A DNA stretch of 64,000 bases from Citrobacter amalonaticus (GTDB lineage: Bacteria; Pseudomonadota; Gammaproteobacteria; Enterobacterales; Enterobacteriaceae): contig NZ_JAGTXM010000003.1 of assembly GCF_018252635.1 (NCBI RefSeq), positions 434,001-498,000 of the forward strand, written 5' to 3'. A program made the translations under genes and the position numbers. Shown piece after piece: positions 22,751-30,930 of this stretch. Positions within the stretch are counted from its first letter, which is position 1. The number at the start of each line of letters is the position of its first letter. The notes beneath the pieces are model-generated. The model had not been told where the DNA came from and searched no databases. It was given only the letters and a program-made list of their open reading frames with translations.

Positions 22751-23863
22751 ATGTCAGGTATTCAATTACAGTCAGTAGGCAAAATCTATCCGAATGGCTT
22801 TCAGGCGATTCATGGCATTGATCTTGAAATTCACGATGGCGAATTTATGGTTTTTGTCGGGCCATCCGGCTGCGCCAAATCAACGTTACTGCGCATGATC
22901 GCCGGGCTGGAAGACATTACGCATGGTCATATTTCAATTGGCGAACGGTGCGTTAACGACCTGCTGCCAAAAGAGCGTGGCGTGGCGATGGTTTTTCAAA
23001 ACTACGCTCTCTATCCGCACATGACGATCTACAAAAATATGGCCTTCAGCCTGCAAGGCAAAATGGACAAGCAGGAGATAGATGTTCGCGTGCGGGAAGC
23101 CGCGCGCAAACTGGAAATCGAAACGCTACTCGACAAGAAACCCGGTCAACTTTCAGGGGGGCAGTGCCAGCGCGTTGCCGTCGGCAGGGCTATTGTGCGC
23201 AAACCTGAAGTGTTTTTATTTGATGAGCCGTTGTCCAATCTCGATGCCAAACTGCGCGTGTCGATGCGCGTGCGCCTGACGGAACTTCACCGCCAGCTGC
23301 GTCATGAAGGGGTGAACGCGACGATGGTGTACGTCACGCACGATCAGATTGAAGCGATGACCATGGGTGACCGCATTTGTGTGCTCAACGGTGGACGAAT
23401 CATGCAGGTCGACACGCCGGGCAACATCTACCATCAGCCGAAAAATAAATTCGTGGCGGGATTCATTGGTAACCCGGCGATGAATATTCATCTTCTGGCA
23501 CTCGACCCGCAAACCCACGGACTCCGTCTGGGTGACGCGCTAACCTTGCCCTTAACCGCACGGCTGGCCTCCCAACTGACGAATTATCCGCACGACAGCG
23601 TCTGGTTTGGCATTCGTCCAGAGGCGATTCAGTTGGCACCGCACAACGATCCTGCGGCTTTCGACGCCAGGATCACCAACGTGGAAAGAATGGGTAATGA
23701 AGATCTCCTGCATTTCGATATCGGCGAGCAGCAAATGATCCTGCGTGTCAATTCATCACCGGACTGGAGTCCGCTGCCCGGCGAATCGATCAAGGTGAAA
23801 TTCAATCTCGACGCCGCCTTTTTATTCGATAAGCAGGATGAAGAAAATTTAGCCGGAGCCTGA
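22751..23863 (+). CDS. Sugar ABC transporter, ATP-binding protein (MalK/UgpC-like)
   Basis: 370 residues: nucleotide-binding domain to about 235, then a TOBE/OB regulatory domain as in MalK and UgpC. Walker A is GPSGCAKST (37-45), with Ala42 where most relatives have Gly. Signature LSGGQCQR (134-141) has Cys in place of the usual Arg. Walker B is VFLFDEP (154-160) and the H-loop histidine is His197 in YVTHDQIEA. All catalytic residues are present, so it should be active. AAGGGG serves as ribosome site. Confidence 0.92.
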   Translation: MSGIQLQSVGKIYPNGFQAIHGIDLEIHDGEFMVFVGPSGCAKSTLLRMIAGLEDITHGHISIGERCVNDLLPKERGVAMVFQNYALYPHMTIYKNMAFSLQGKMDKQEIDVRVREAARKLEIETLLDKKPGQLSGGQCQRVAVGRAIVRKPEVFLFDEPLSNLDAKLRVSMRVRLTELHRQLRHEGVNATMVYVTHDQIEAMTMGDRICVLNGGRIMQVDTPGNIYHQPKNKFVAGFIGNPAMNIHLLALDPQTHGLRLGDALTLPLTARLASQLTNYPHDSVWFGIRPEAIQLAPHNDPAAFDARITNVERMGNEDLLHFDIGEQQMILRVNSSPDWSPLPGESIKVKFNLDAAFLFDKQDEENLAGA

Positions 23864-23968
23864 TGTCGCGGACGTCAGCAGCAGGCACAAGGAATTTCAG
23901 TTTGTTTTTTTAATGCCCCACAGCGCAGAGCAACGCGAACTCAGACGAGGGCAAAATGAGAGGTTTAT

Positions 23969-25225
23969 ATGTGTGCAAAGAAAGTGACCGTGTTAGTGGT
24001 GGGCGCAGGCGCGCGCGGTGAAATATATTCTCGCTACGCGCTTGAGCATCCGGACCGCATGCAGGTGGTCGGCGTGGCGGAACCCAGAGAGGCATATCGC
24101 CAACAATTTGTCGCTCAGCATAACATTGAGCAGGAAAACATCTTTCGCGACTGGAAAGAGGCGGCGGCCCGCCCACGGATGGCAGACGTCGTGCTGATCT
24201 GTACTCAGGATACGATGCACAAAGCGCCTGCCATCGCGTTTGCCGACCTCGGCTATCATATTTTGCTGGAAAAACCGATCGCCCCCACGCCGGAAGACTG
24301 TCGCACCATCATTGCTGCGGTGAAGCGCAACAATGTGTTATTGGGTGTCGCCCACGTTCTGCGCTACACCCGCTACACGCAAAAACTCAAGTCCCTGCTC
24401 GACAGCGGACTTATTGGCGATATCGTCAGCATGCAGCATCTCGAGCCGGTGGGTTACTGGCACCAGGCGCACTCTTTCGTTCGCGGTAACTGGCGTAATG
24501 AAGCGGAATCATCGTTCATGCTGTTACAGAAATCCTGCCACGATATGGACTGGATCCGCTACATCATGGGCGACCACTGTCAGGATGTGACCTCATTTGG
24601 CAGCCTGAGTCATTTCGTGAAGGAGAACCAACCGGAGGGTGGCGCCGACCGCTGTCTGGATTGCCAGGTCGAGGCGACCTGCCCCTGGTCAGCCTGCAAA
24701 ATTTATCTCGGCGAAGATCACAAATGCACGCCACATTTCCGTCGCGTGCTGACGGCGGATCCCACCGAAGAAAACGTCCGTCAGGCGCTGCGCGAGGGTC
24801 CGTATGGCCGCTGCGTTTATCGCTGTGATAACGACGTGGTGGATCATCAGGTGGTCAACTTGCGCTTCGCCCATCAGCAAACCGTGACGTTCACCATGAC
24901 CGCCTTTACCCGTATGGAAGATCGAAAGACGCGTCTTTTCGGTACGAAAGGCTATCTCGAGGGCAATGGCGAGCAGATCCGGGTGTTTGATTTTCTGACG
25001 GACAGCGAGACGGTCTACGAAATCGATGAGATCGCCGCAGGCACGCAGACCCAGATGGGTGGTCACGGCGGCGGAGATTACTATCTGATGGATCGCTTTA
25101 TTCACGCCGTGATGGCGGGCGATCAAAGTATGATTCTCTCCGGCCCCGATGAATCACTGGAAAGTCACTTAATGGTCTTTGCCGCAGAGCGCGCTCGCAA
25201 GGAAAACTGTCTGGTTACACTGTGA
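23969..25225 (+). CDS. Gfo/Idh/MocA-family NAD(P)-dependent oxidoreductase
   Basis: 418 residues. N-terminal Rossmann fold with GAGARG (12-17) and the family EKP motif (101-103; Lys102 is the usual catalytic lysine). The C-terminal substrate domain has KSCHDMDW with the family His-Asp pair (191-192). A cysteine-rich insert carries Cys229, 232, 238, 243 and 253, then Cys282 and 286, plausibly a metal site; similar CLDC...CP inserts occur in other sugar-operon members of the family. It probably oxidises or epimerises the imported sugar. Spaced 105 bp from the ATPase gene and 18 bp before the kinase gene. Confidence 0.88.
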   Translation: MCAKKVTVLVVGAGARGEIYSRYALEHPDRMQVVGVAEPREAYRQQFVAQHNIEQENIFRDWKEAAARPRMADVVLICTQDTMHKAPAIAFADLGYHILLEKPIAPTPEDCRTIIAAVKRNNVLLGVAHVLRYTRYTQKLKSLLDSGLIGDIVSMQHLEPVGYWHQAHSFVRGNWRNEAESSFMLLQKSCHDMDWIRYIMGDHCQDVTSFGSLSHFVKENQPEGGADRCLDCQVEATCPWSACKIYLGEDHKCTPHFRRVLTADPTEENVRQALREGPYGRCVYRCDNDVVDHQVVNLRFAHQQTVTFTMTAFTRMEDRKTRLFGTKGYLEGNGEQIRVFDFLTDSETVYEIDEIAAGTQTQMGGHGGGDYYLMDRFIHAVMAGDQSMILSGPDESLESHLMVFAAERARKENCLVTL

Positions 25226-25243
25226 AGTTCGAGGAGATGTGGC

Positions 25244-26164
25244 ATGTTTTACGGTGTTGATATTGGCGGCACAAAAACTGAAATTGTCGCCTTTGATAAG
25301 GAAATGCAGGTTTGCTGGCGCAAGCGCGTGGCCACGCCGGTTCAGGATTACGAACTCTTTCTCTCGACCTTTACCTCGCTCATCGATACTGCCGACTGGG
25401 CTACGGGGATGCAGGGCAAAATCGGCATTGGCATGCCAGGGCTGATGGACAGACATACCGGAAAGCTGCTGTCATCAAATGTCCCCTGCCTGACCGGACG
25501 GCAGGTGATGGACGATCTGGCACACCGGCTCAACCGCTCGGTGGCCCTGGATAATGACTGCTGCTGCTTCGCGCTGTCGGAGGCGCATACCCAGCAGGCT
25601 CGTCAGTTCTCGCGAATTTTTGGCGCCATTATCGGTACCGGCATGGGCGGAGGACTGGTGATCGATGGGCAGTTGTATCGTGGACGCAACCGGATGGCCA
25701 GCGAGTTTGGCCATCTCCCGCTGCCGGCTACCTTTATGCGTCGCTATAACCTTCCAGAGATCGCGTGCGGCTGCGGCCTGCGGGGGTGTCTGGAGCGCTA
25801 TCAGTCCGGGCCAGGTTTGCTCTGGCTGCATAAGCACTTCAGCGGGGAACAGCTCAAAATAGAGACGCTGCTGGAAAATTACCGTCATGGCAACGCCAGC
25901 GCCGTCGCCACGGTTGAGGCATGGATTGATATGCTGGGCTGTACGCTGGCGCAGTTGCAGCTCATTCTGGATGTCGACGCCTTTGTGCTGGGCGGCGGCG
26001 TCTCCAACATTGAGGAAATTTACACCCTACTGCCGGGTGCCATGTCGCGCTATCTCTTCCCTGGGCTTGCCCCCGCGCACGTCTTCCCGGCCGTGCATGG
26101 TGCATCCAGCGGCGTACGCGGCGCCGCACTGTTGCTGGTCGAACAGGATGCGCTGATGCACTAA
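25244..26164 (+). CDS. ROK-family sugar kinase, NagK-like
   Basis: 306 residues, similar in length and motifs to E. coli N-acetylglucosamine kinase NagK (303). Phosphate-binding DIGGTKT (6-12), catalytic Asp105 in LDNDCCCFALSEA, GTGMGGG (131-137), and EFGHLPLP (154-161), in which Glu154 and His157 are the sugar and zinc residues. The zinc motif CGCGLRGCLE has Cys175, 177 and 182. NagK likeness suggests a hexose or N-acetylhexosamine as substrate, but specificity cannot be read from sequence alone. Last gene of the cassette. Confidence 0.9.
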   Translation: MFYGVDIGGTKTEIVAFDKEMQVCWRKRVATPVQDYELFLSTFTSLIDTADWATGMQGKIGIGMPGLMDRHTGKLLSSNVPCLTGRQVMDDLAHRLNRSVALDNDCCCFALSEAHTQQARQFSRIFGAIIGTGMGGGLVIDGQLYRGRNRMASEFGHLPLPATFMRRYNLPEIACGCGLRGCLERYQSGPGLLWLHKHFSGEQLKIETLLENYRHGNASAVATVEAWIDMLGCTLAQLQLILDVDAFVLGGGVSNIEEIYTLLPGAMSRYLFPGLAPAHVFPAVHGASSGVRGAALLLVEQDALMH

Positions 26165-26169
26165 GCGAT

Positions 26170-26196
26170 CGCCGGCAAAACGCGCTTTTGCCGGCG
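26170..26196. terminator. Bidirectional hairpin between the kinase and DeoR genes
   Basis: Perfect 11-bp stem CGCCGGCAAAA/TTTTGCCGGCG with a CGCGC loop between two convergent genes. The T/A pairs at the inner end and the lack of a long T-tract make it a moderate terminator, but the position is exactly right for both directions. Confidence 0.7.
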
Positions 26197-26203
26197 TGCT
26201 CTC

Positions 26204-26974
26204 TTATTCATCCACGATAACGACATCCACGCCCATCTGGCTCAGCGCCTGATGGTAATGTTCCGGTATGCCGCTGTCGGTAATCACCCGGTCAATGCCG
26301 CTGATTTCACTGATCATACAAAAACTCTTGCGACCAAACTTACTGGAATCCGCGACGACTGTGACCTCCTGCGCCACCTGACACATCACCTGGTTAAGGT
26401 GTGCTTCTCCTGGATGCGGCGTGGTAATTCCGGCTTCCAGACAAAATCCATCGACGCCCAAAAAGAGCTTATCAAACCGATACTGTCTGAGCTGATGTTC
26501 CGCCGAAGGGCCATACAGCGAATAAACGCTTTGCCTGACGTTTCCCCCTACTATCATGACATCCACACGTTCAAAATTGGCGAGTTCCCAGGCAATGTTA
26601 AGGGCATTGGTCATCACCACCAGATCGCGGCGACTTTTAAGCAACGGAGGAATCAGCGTGGTGGTCGAGCCTGAGTCGAGGATCAGCGTGTCGCCATCTT
26701 TCACAAAACTGGCCGCTCTTTCTGCAATCCGTGATTTCACATCACGGTTGAGCCGGTCTTTATCCTGTAAAGGACGATCGAGGGCAAAGTGCTGATTTAA
26801 TACCGCACCGCCATAGGAACGCATGACGCAGCCTTTTTGCTCGAGATAACGTAAATCATTGCGGATCGTGACGCTTGAGACGCCGAAATGCACACTCAGG
26901 GGTTCGACACGAACGCTACCTTGATCGCATAACAGATCAATAATTTGCTCGCGACGTCTTAAGTTATCCAGCAT
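26204..26974 (-). CDS. DeoR-family transcriptional repressor of the ABC cassette
   Basis: 256 residues. N-terminal winged helix (residues 6-60: RREQIIDLLCDQGSVRVEPL, then VSSVTIRNDLRYLEQKG) and a C-terminal DeoRC sugar-phosphate sensor domain with DSGSTTTLI, FDKLFLGVDGF and DSSKFGRKSF. A close paralogue of AgaR, which lies next upstream on the same strand. Convergent with the kinase and presumably controls the cassette with a sugar phosphate as inducer (inference). Confidence 0.88.
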   Translation of the reverse strand: MLDNLRRREQIIDLLCDQGSVRVEPLSVHFGVSSVTIRNDLRYLEQKGCVMRSYGGAVLNQHFALDRPLQDKDRLNRDVKSRIAERAASFVKDGDTLILDSGSTTTLIPPLLKSRRDLVVMTNALNIAWELANFERVDVMIVGGNVRQSVYSLYGPSAEHQLRQYRFDKLFLGVDGFCLEAGITTPHPGEAHLNQVMCQVAQEVTVVADSSKFGRKSFCMISEISGIDRVITDSGIPEHYHQALSQMGVDVVIVDE

Positions 26975-27205
26975 TGCTTTTGCTCCATTGCATATTGTTA
27001 TGTTTTAGCGATTTATCGCTTTCGTTTTCTTTTTAATATATTAAATCAGAAGACTTAAGGCGAATTTGTGAACAGGTCCGCAGCGCGGATTTTGGCAAAA
27101 AAGCCTCGTTTTCTTTCGTTTTATCGAAACCGAAAATGAAGAATGCGAAAGATCGAAAAGCGTGCAGGACAGGTGAGCGGGAGAGCGGAACGAAAAATCA
27201 GTGAA
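26975..27205 (-). promoter_or_regulatory. Control region of the cassette DeoR gene
   Basis: The stretch between the agaR terminator and the repressor ATG has repeated TTTCG-type boxes: ATTTATCGCTTTCGTTTT at 27011-27028, and TTTCGTTTTATCGAAA at 27114-27129 with inverted 5-bp arms. Further CGAAAG and CGAAAA words lie at about 27130-27160. The same words occur upstream of the binding-protein gene and in AgaR operators, pointing to autoregulation and possible crosstalk. Confidence 0.5.
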
Positions 27206-27236
27206 AAAACGAAAGCGGGTACGGCAAAAACCCGCT
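27206..27236 (-). terminator. agaR terminator
   Basis: Minus-strand stem AGCGGGT/ACCCGCT (27236-27214) with a 9-nt loop, followed by TTCGTTTTTTC. It lies about 50 bp past the agaR stop. Confidence 0.75.
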
Positions 27237-27284
27237 GATATTTTTCTTTTTGCTTAATTGAAGAACATCACATTTTTGTAATTT

Positions 27285-28100
27285 TCACGATGCCGCCTGG
27301 ACGATAATGACCTCAACGCCGCTGCGATGGAACTCCTTCAGGCTCTCTTCAGGAATGCCTTCATCGACGATGATGGTATGAATACGCTGGGTATCAATAA
27401 TTTTATGCAGGCTCGAGCGGTTAAATTTACTGGAGTCAGTGACCACAATAATCCGTTCCGCCACTTCACACATCCGGCGGTTAAGTCGGGCTTCGTCTTC
27501 GTTATGAGTACTGACGCCGCGCTCTAAATCAATGGCGTCGACGCCCAGAAACAGCATGTCGAAGTGATAATTCTGCAACGACTGCTCGGCCTGGTCGCCA
27601 TAAAACGACTGCGACTGACGACGCAAATGCCCACCGGTCATCAACAACTCCACGCCATCCGCTTCCAGTAAGGCATTGGCGACGTTCATTCCGTTGGTCA
27701 TCGCAATCACATCGCTATGCTGGCGCATCAGGCGCGCAATCTCATAGGTCGTGGTACCGGAGTCCAGGATCACGCGGTGACCCGGCTTGATTAACCCCAC
27801 GGCCGCTTTAGCAATACTGCGTTTCACCGCCGTGTTCAGTGAGCTTTTATCTTCGACGGAAGGCTCCGCGCCTGGCGTATTACTGTCGCAAATCAATGCG
27901 CCGCCATAGGCGCGAACGGCGATCCCCTGCTTTTCCAGGAACGCCAGATCGTTGCGGATCGTCACCGTGGAAACGCCAAACAATCCCGAAAGATCGTTCA
28001 CCTGTACGCTTCCTTGCTGCCGCAACCGCTGGATAATCTGCTCACGCCTTTCGCTGGTGCCTGACACCCGCTTGTCTCCAGAAGCATCGGTATTACTCAT
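27285..28100 (-). CDS. agaR: AgaR, DeoR-family repressor of the aga/kba regulon
   Basis: 271 residues (E. coli 269). Winged helix at about residues 18-75 ([20 protein letters not shown]) and a DeoRC domain with [21 protein letters not shown] and DSSKFNRSS. Represses its own gene, kbaZ-agaVWEFA and agaS-kbaY-agaBCDI in the absence of GalNAc or GalN. Divergent from kbaZ, with a shared operator region of 251 bp. The C-terminus ([15 protein letters not shown]) differs slightly from E. coli. Confidence 0.95.
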   Translation of the reverse strand: MSNTDASGDKRVSGTSERREQIIQRLRQQGSVQVNDLSGLFGVSTVTIRNDLAFLEKQGIAVRAYGGALICDSNTPGAEPSVEDKSSLNTAVKRSIAKAAVGLIKPGHRVILDSGTTTYEIARLMRQHSDVIAMTNGMNVANALLEADGVELLMTGGHLRRQSQSFYGDQAEQSLQNYHFDMLFLGVDAIDLERGVSTHNEDEARLNRRMCEVAERIIVVTDSSKFNRSSLHKIIDTQRIHTIIVDEGIPEESLKEFHRSGVEVIIVQAAS

Positions 28101-28117
28101 AAGAAATCCTTTGGCTA

Positions 28118-28141
28118 ATTCTTTCGTTTCATTTCGTTTTG
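28118..28141. promoter_or_regulatory. AgaR operator 1 (agaR side)
   Basis: ATTCTTTCGTTTCATTTCGT matches the known AgaR pattern of T-rich TTTC(G/A)TTT repeats. It overlaps the region just upstream of the agaR ATG, so it fits autorepression. Confidence 0.7.
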
Positions 28142-28254
28142 CCTATTAACGCCTTTCTTTTATCGGAATGCAAGCCGAAAAAAGCCGGCCTGAGGGGCGA
28201 AAACCCCGGCTGAATGCTTTCATTATGTTTCTTTTGTGAAACAGATCGGAAAAC

Positions 28255-28320
28255 TATTATCTTTCGTTTTATTTTTATAAGACCATAGTGCAGTATCAAG
28301 TGAAACAAAACGAAAGATTA
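28255..28320. promoter_or_regulatory. AgaR operators 2 and 3 (kbaZ promoter)
   Basis: Operator 2 has CTTTCGTTTTATTTTTATAA at 28261-28280. Operator 3, in the opposite orientation, is GAAACAAAACGAAAG at 28302-28316. They flank the likely kbaZ start region in an inverted pair about 40 bp apart, which would allow looping or cooperative binding. Confidence 0.7.
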
Positions 28321-28351
28321 CGTGTCGCAGTTATCTGACCTGGAGAGGAAA

Positions 28352-29647
28352 GTGAAACATCTGACTGATATGGTGGAACAGCATAAACGAGGTAAGACAA
28401 ACGGAATTTACGCCGTTTGTTCCGCACATCCGCTGGTGCTGGAATCCGCAATACGTTACGCGCAGGCAAATCACTCGCCGCTGCTGATTGAAGCAACCTC
28501 AAATCAGGTTGATCAGTTTGGCGGTTATACGGGTATGACCCCTGCCGATTTTCGCCATTTTGTCTGTCAACTGGCCGACTCACTTGAATTCCCTCAGGAG
28601 CAACTGATTCTGGGGGGGGACCACCTCGGACCGAACCGCTGGCAAAATCTGACTGCAGAACCGGCAATGGCCAATGCCGACGAACTGATCAGAAGCTATG
28701 TCGCCGCCGGATTCAAAAAAATCCACCTTGATTGCAGCATGTCTTGCCAGGGCGATCCTGTGCCCTTGACCGATGCCATTGTCGCGGAACGTGCCGCGCG
28801 TCTGGCGAAGATCGCCGAAGAGACCTGCATTGCCCATTTTGGCGAGTCGGATCTGGTGTATGTGATTGGCACGGAAGTACCGGTACCGGGCGGAGCCCAT
28901 GAGACGCTGACCAAACTGGCGGTCACCACGCCTGAGGCCGCGCGAGCGACGCTGGAAGCCCATCGTCACGCCTTTGAAAAACAGGGACTCAATGCCATCT
29001 GGCCACGCATTATCGCGCTGGTGGTGCAACCGGGTGTTGAATTCGACCATACCCACATCATTGATTATCAGCCACAGAAAGCCGTCGCGTTAAGCAAGAT
29101 GGTGGAAGCGTATGACACGCTGGTTTTTGAGGCGCACTCAACGGACTACCAGACACCGCAGTCGCTGCGCCAGTTAGTGAAAGATCATTTTGCCATCCTG
29201 AAAGTCGGTCCGGCGCTGACCTTCGCCCTGCGCGAAGCGCTGTTCTCGCTGGCTGCCATTGAAGAAGAGTTGCTCCCGGCAAAAGCCTGTTCCGACCTGC
29301 GTCATGTCCTTGAGAGCGTCATGCTCGATCGCCCGGAATACTGGCAAAGCCACTACCACGGCGATGGCAATACCCGTCGCCTGGCGCGCGGCTATAGCTA
29401 TTCCGATCGTGTTCGTTACTACTGGCCGGACAGCCAGATTGATGACGCGTTTGAACGACTGGTGCGCAATCTGGCGGATGAGCCGATTCCCCTGCCGCTC
29501 ATTAGCCAGTATATGCCGTTACAGTACGTAAAAGTGCGCGAGGGGGATCTCACTGCCACACCGCGAGAACTCATCATCAACCACATTCAGGACATACTGC
29601 AGCAGTACCATGCCGCCTGCCAGGGCGTAACGTCCCAGAACGGATAA
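28352..29647 (+). CDS. kbaZ: KbaZ, tagatose-1,6-bisphosphate aldolase non-catalytic subunit
   Basis: 431 residues from the GTG at 28352, which aligns with the E. coli start MKHLTEM and has GGAGAGGA just before it; an earlier GTG at 28322 would add ten unmatched residues. GatZ/KbaZ family, required for full activity and stability of the KbaY aldolase. Conserved features: [30 protein letters not shown] and [13 protein letters not shown]. First gene of the aga operon proper. Confidence 0.94.
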   Translation: MKHLTDMVEQHKRGKTNGIYAVCSAHPLVLESAIRYAQANHSPLLIEATSNQVDQFGGYTGMTPADFRHFVCQLADSLEFPQEQLILGGDHLGPNRWQNLTAEPAMANADELIRSYVAAGFKKIHLDCSMSCQGDPVPLTDAIVAERAARLAKIAEETCIAHFGESDLVYVIGTEVPVPGGAHETLTKLAVTTPEAARATLEAHRHAFEKQGLNAIWPRIIALVVQPGVEFDHTHIIDYQPQKAVALSKMVEAYDTLVFEAHSTDYQTPQSLRQLVKDHFAILKVGPALTFALREALFSLAAIEEELLPAKACSDLRHVLESVMLDRPEYWQSHYHGDGNTRRLARGYSYSDRVRYYWPDSQIDDAFERLVRNLADEPIPLPLISQYMPLQYVKVREGDLTATPRELIINHIQDILQQYHAACQGVTSQNG

Positions 29648-29666
29648 CAAAAAAGAGGAACACGCT

Positions 29667-30140
29667 ATGCCAAATATTGTACTCAGCCGTATTGACGAAA
29701 GGCTCATTCATGGTCAGGTCGGGGTGCAGTGGGTCGGGTTTGCAGGGGCAAATCTGGTCCTGGTCGCCAACGATGAAGTAGCTGAAGACACCGTACAACA
29801 GAACCTGATGGAGATGGTGCTGGCGGAAGGGATCGCCGTGCGTTTCTGGTCGCTGCAAAAAGTGATCGACAACATTCACCGCGCCGCTGACCGGCAGAAA
29901 ATTTTGCTGGTCTGCAAATCCCCCACCGATTTCCTCAGGCTGGTCGAAGGTGGGGTTCCAGTGACACGCATCAACGTCGGAAATATGCACTACGCCAATG
30001 GCAAACAACAGATTGCCAAAACGGTCTCTGTCGACGCGGCCGACATTACGGCGTTTAACGGCCTGAAAGCCGCCGGGGTGGAATGTTTCGTTCAGGGCGT
30101 TCCAACAGAACCCGCGCAGGATCTCTTTAAACTCATCTGA
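29667..30140 (+). CDS. agaV: AgaV, GalNAc-specific PTS EIIB
   Basis: 157 residues, mannose-family EIIB. Phosphoacceptor His15 is in RIDERLIHGQVGVQW. It takes phosphate from EIIA (AgaF) and passes it to N-acetylgalactosamine during uptake through AgaW/AgaE. A second EIIB, AgaB, lies 6 kb downstream. Confidence 0.95.
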   Translation: MPNIVLSRIDERLIHGQVGVQWVGFAGANLVLVANDEVAEDTVQQNLMEMVLAEGIAVRFWSLQKVIDNIHRAADRQKILLVCKSPTDFLRLVEGGVPVTRINVGNMHYANGKQQIAKTVSVDAADITAFNGLKAAGVECFVQGVPTEPAQDLFKLI

Positions 30141-30150
30141 GGCCTTCACC

Positions 30151-30930
30151 ATGGAAATTAGTCTGTTACAGGCTTTTGCATTAGGTATCCTCGCCTTTAT
30201 TGCCGGCCTGGATATGTTCAACGGATTAACACATATGCACCGCCCGGTGGTGCTTGGGCCGCTGGTTGGCCTGATTCTGGGCGATCTGCATACCGGTATT
30301 TTAACCGGCGGTACGCTGGAACTGGTGTGGATGGGACTCGCGCCGCTGGCAGGCGCACAACCGCCAAACGTCATTATCGGCACCATCGTGGGTACGACGT
30401 TCGCCATTACAACAGGCGTGAAACCGGATGTCGCCGTGGGCGTTGCTGTGCCGTTTGCCGTGGCGGTGCAAATGGGAATTACGTTCCTCTTCTCCGTGAT
30501 GTCCGGGGTAATGTCCCGCTGCGATCGCATGGCGGCGAATGCCGACACCGCTGGCATTGAACGGGTCAACTATCTGGCGTTACTGGCACTCGGCATTTTC
30601 TATTTCCTGTGTGCGTTCCTGCCGATTTACTTCGGTGCAGAGCACGCAAAAACGGCCATTGATGTTCTGCCGGAACGTCTGATTGACGGTCTCGGCGTCG
30701 CGGGCGGCATCATGCCAGCCATCGGCTTTGCCGTACTGCTGAAAATCATGATGAAAAACGTCTATATCCCTTACTTTATCATCGGTTTCGTGGGAGCCGC
30801 CTGGCTCAAGCTGCCAGTACTGGCGATCGCCGCTGCGGCACTGGCCATGGCGCTGATCGACCTGCTGCGTAAATCTCCAGAACCGACCCAACCTGCGGCT
30901 CAGAAAGAGGAATTCGAAGATGGCATCTAA
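30151..30930 (+). CDS. agaW: AgaW, GalNAc-specific PTS EIIC (intact)
   Basis: 259 residues with several hydrophobic segments; mannose-family EIIC with GGTLELVWMGLAPLAGAQPP. Full length here, whereas in E. coli K-12 it is truncated by the deletion that removed agaE, agaF and part of agaA. Overlaps the agaE start by 11 bp, so translation is coupled. Confidence 0.95.
   Translation: MEISLLQAFALGILAFIAGLDMFNGLTHMHRPVVLGPLVGLILGDLHTGILTGGTLELVWMGLAPLAGAQPPNVIIGTIVGTTFAITTGVKPDVAVGVAVPFAVAVQMGITFLFSVMSGVMSRCDRMAANADTAGIERVNYLALLALGIFYFLCAFLPIYFGAEHAKTAIDVLPERLIDGLGVAGGIMPAIGFAVLLKIMMKNVYIPYFIIGFVGAAWLKLPVLAIAAAALAMALIDLLRKSPEPTQPAAQKEEFEDGI

Noticed and set aside
23913-23990. Short ORF between the ATPase and oxidoreductase genes
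   Set aside because: No ribosome site; it overlaps the oxidoreductase start and has no recognisable sequence.
19313-26974. Genomic island with integrase or att sites
   Set aside because: No integrase, transposase, tRNA gene or direct repeats at the ends were seen, and codon use looks like that of the neighbours, so transfer is possible but unsupported.
29577-30569. 330-codon open frame opposite agaV-agaW
   Set aside because: Antisense to two well-supported PTS genes; no family features.
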